Assembly (NCBI RefSeq): GCF_001493375.1
Contig: NZ_LN929769.1
Coordinates: 62,001-126,000 of the forward strand
Direction: 5' to 3'
DNA length: 64,000 nt
Source of the DNA: Streptomyces specialis
Lineage (GTDB): Bacteria > Actinomycetota > Actinomycetes > Streptomycetales > Streptomycetaceae
This document shows, piece after piece, positions 62,650 to 64,000 of the stretch (position 1 is its first letter; every line of letters begins with the position of its first letter). The position numbers were made by a program, and so were the translations under genes. The notes beneath the pieces were generated by a model. The model was given only the letters and a program-made list of their open reading frames with translations, had not been told where the DNA came from and did not search any database.

Positions 62650-63753
62650 ATGCACGTTCCCGACGGATTTCTCGACGCACCGGTCTCGGTGGCCACCGGC
62701 GCCGTGGCCGCCGCCGCGGTCGCCGTCTCGCTGCGCGGGGCGAGGCGCGAACTGGAGGAGCGCACGGCGCCCCTGGCCGGGCTCGTCGCCGCCTTCGTCT
62801 TCGCGGTCCAGATGCTCAACTTCCCGGTCGGCGCCGGGACCAGCGGCCACCTGCTGGGCGGCGCCCTCGCCGCCGTCCTGGTGGGACCGTTCACCGCCGT
62901 GCTCTGCCTGTCCGTCGTGCTGCTGACCCAGGCGCTGCTCTTCGCCGACGGCGGCCTCACCGCGCTCGGCACCAACATCACGCTCATGGGCGTGGTCACC
63001 GTCGTCGTCGCGCACCTCGTCTTCCACGGCCTGGTCCGCGTGCTGCCGCGCGGCCGGCGCACGGTCGGCGTCGCCACCTTCACGGCCGCCTTCCTGTCGG
63101 TGCCGTGCTCCGCCATCGCGTTCACCGGCCTGTACGCGATCGGCGGCACGGCCGACGTGTCGCTCGGCCGGGTCTTCGCCGCGATGACCGGCGTCCATCT
63201 GCTGATCGGCCTCGGCGAGGCCGCGATCACCACCGCCACCGTCGGCGCCGTGCTCGCCGTCCGCCCCGATCTGGTGCGCGCCGCGGCCGGCCTGACCCGT
63301 CCCGCCCTGGAGATCCGCGGCGGCGCCACCGTGCCCGCCCCCGCCTCCGTTCCCGCTCCCGCCGCGGGGCCCGCGGCCGTGGGTGCCGCGCGCCCGGCGC
63401 GCGCGCTGCGCCCGCTGTGGCTGACCGGTGTCGCGGTGACGCTGGTCTGCGCGGCGTTCGTCAGCTTTTACGCCTCCGCCGACCCGGACGGGCTGGAACG
63501 CGTCGCCACCGAGGAGGGCATCGCCGAGGAGGCCGAGGAGCACGGCCTCGCCGACTCGCCCCTCGCCGCCTACGGCGTCAAGGATGTCGACAACGAGCGG
63601 TTGTCGGTCGGCCTGGCCGGCGCGGCCGGTGCCGCCCTCACCCTCGCCGTCGGCTCCGGCGTCTTCGTCGCCGTCCGCCGCCGCGCCACGGCCCCCTGCC
63701 CGGGCCCGGAGCGCGCGACCGGGACGGTCCGGGCCGAGCCGGAGAAGGTCTGA
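62650..63753 (+). CDS. cbiM: Cobalt/nickel ECF transporter S component CbiM (with CbiN-like part)
   Basis: 367 residues. The start MHVPDGFLDAPVSVATGAVA provides the N-terminal Met-His metal site of CbiM/NikM. Six to seven helices follow (NFPVGAGTSGHLLGGALAAV; CLSVVLLTQALLFADGGLTA). After residue 260 a Pro/Ala linker leads to a CbiN/NikN-like tail with SFYASADPDGLERVATEEGI and a final helix. With CbiQ and an ATPase it imports Ni or Co. The Nur-type box favours nickel. Confidence 0.9.
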   Translation: MHVPDGFLDAPVSVATGAVAAAAVAVSLRGARRELEERTAPLAGLVAAFVFAVQMLNFPVGAGTSGHLLGGALAAVLVGPFTAVLCLSVVLLTQALLFADGGLTALGTNITLMGVVTVVVAHLVFHGLVRVLPRGRRTVGVATFTAAFLSVPCSAIAFTGLYAIGGTADVSLGRVFAAMTGVHLLIGLGEAAITTATVGAVLAVRPDLVRAAAGLTRPALEIRGGATVPAPASVPAPAAGPAAVGAARPARALRPLWLTGVAVTLVCAAFVSFYASADPDGLERVATEEGIAEEAEEHGLADSPLAAYGVKDVDNERLSVGLAGAAGAALTLAVGSGVFVAVRRRATAPCPGPERATGTVRAEPEKV

Positions 63754-63757
63754 CCGG

Positions 63758-64000
63758 GTGCCCGCCGCCGATGCCGCTGTGACCGATGCCGCCGCTGTGA
63801 CCGATGCCGTGAACGGGCCGCGCCCGCGCGTCGTCCTTCCCGCGCCCCGCCGCCGCCCGGCCGCCGGGCACGCCCACGCCGGAGCCCGCGGACTGTACCG
63901 CCCGGGCGACTCCCCGGTGCACACGCTGCCCGCGCACTGCAAGCTCGTCGCCGTCCTCGGCTTCGTCCTCGTCGTCGTCGCCACGCCCCGCGAGGCCGTC
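63758..64000 (+). CDS. cbiQ: ECF transporter T component CbiQ, 5' part
   Basis: First 81 codons from GTG 63758, five bases after cbiM; runs off the window. LYRPGDSPVHTLPAHCKLVA and VLGFVLVVVATPREAV match the CbiQ start. The N-terminal extension contains a tandem repeat (AAVTDA twice). Confidence 0.8.
   Translation, partial: MPAADAAVTDAAAVTDAVNGPRPRVVLPAPRRRPAAGHAHAGARGLYRPGDSPVHTLPAHCKLVAVLGFVLVVVATPREAV

Overview
The window is high-GC actinomycete chromosome, almost certainly Streptomyces. Coding is dense with strong third-position GC, GTG starts are frequent, and start/stop overlaps of the ATGA/GTGA type are common. The gene content is typical of the genus: an HrdD-type sigma factor, an ergothioneine operon, XRE/DUF397 pairs, GPP34, a tricorn-type protease, many TetR regulators and a type I PKS. 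The mscL to hrdD stretch resembles the order I remember around SCO3190-SCO3202 of S. coelicolor; this is memory, not a comparison.

Important caveat: the sequence is not a clean contiguous genome. At five places it carries Illumina/Nextera library adapter sequence, more or less degraded: about 7145-7217, 14399-14510, 15841-15916, 33661-33731 and 37926-38040. Two copies include the i7 index AGGCAGAA, the P7 flow-cell tail and poly-A. They truncate or split real genes (egtD, a GT61-type glycosyltransferase, a small gene beside an XRE regulator, a D-Ala-D-Ala carboxypeptidase), and gene adjacency across them is not established. Two further defects, a 137-bp offset duplication with frameshift in the tricorn-like protease gene and a frameshift in a GC run of the carboxypeptidase gene, may also be assembly errors.

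Layout. 1-7.1 kb: pilus assembly protein, MscL, a truncated adenylate-forming protein, a P1/S58 peptidase, TetR plus 14-TM exporter, and hrdD with a clear SigR-type promoter. 7.2-10 kb: a SEDS (FtsW/RodA) protein and an M20 amidohydrolase. 10.1-14.4 kb: egtA-egtB-egtC-egtD, translationally coupled, for ergothioneine; egtE is not here. 14.5-18 kb: tRNA-Arg(CCT) and small hypothetical or membrane genes. 18-21.6 kb: DUF72, a YbhN-type flippase-like protein and an MFS exporter. 21.9-27.8 kb: an orphan single-module PKS (KS-AT-KR-ACP-TE, malonyl-type AT, A-type KR) with a degenerate ACP-like N-terminus. 28-33.5 kb: a phosphatase, a membrane protein with a PEP-utilising (rifampin phosphotransferase-like) enzyme, and secreted proteins. 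33.5-43 kb: two XRE regulators with partner genes, SDR/TetR with paired operators, a GH1 glucosidase, the damaged carboxypeptidase and GPP34. 43-50 kb: methyltransferase, LLM oxidoreductase, exonuclease III, a 32-residue peptide gene followed by a kinase-like protein, GNAT, and a TetR-controlled ABC-2-type membrane protein. 50-54 kb: a MerR-controlled Baeyer-Villiger-type monooxygenase/hydrolase/SDR operon. 54-62.4 kb: HEAT-repeat protein, PPOX protein, tricorn-like protease, MMPL transporter. 62.5-64 kb: a cobalt/nickel ECF transporter (cbiM, start of cbiQ) with a Nur-type box overlapping its promoter.
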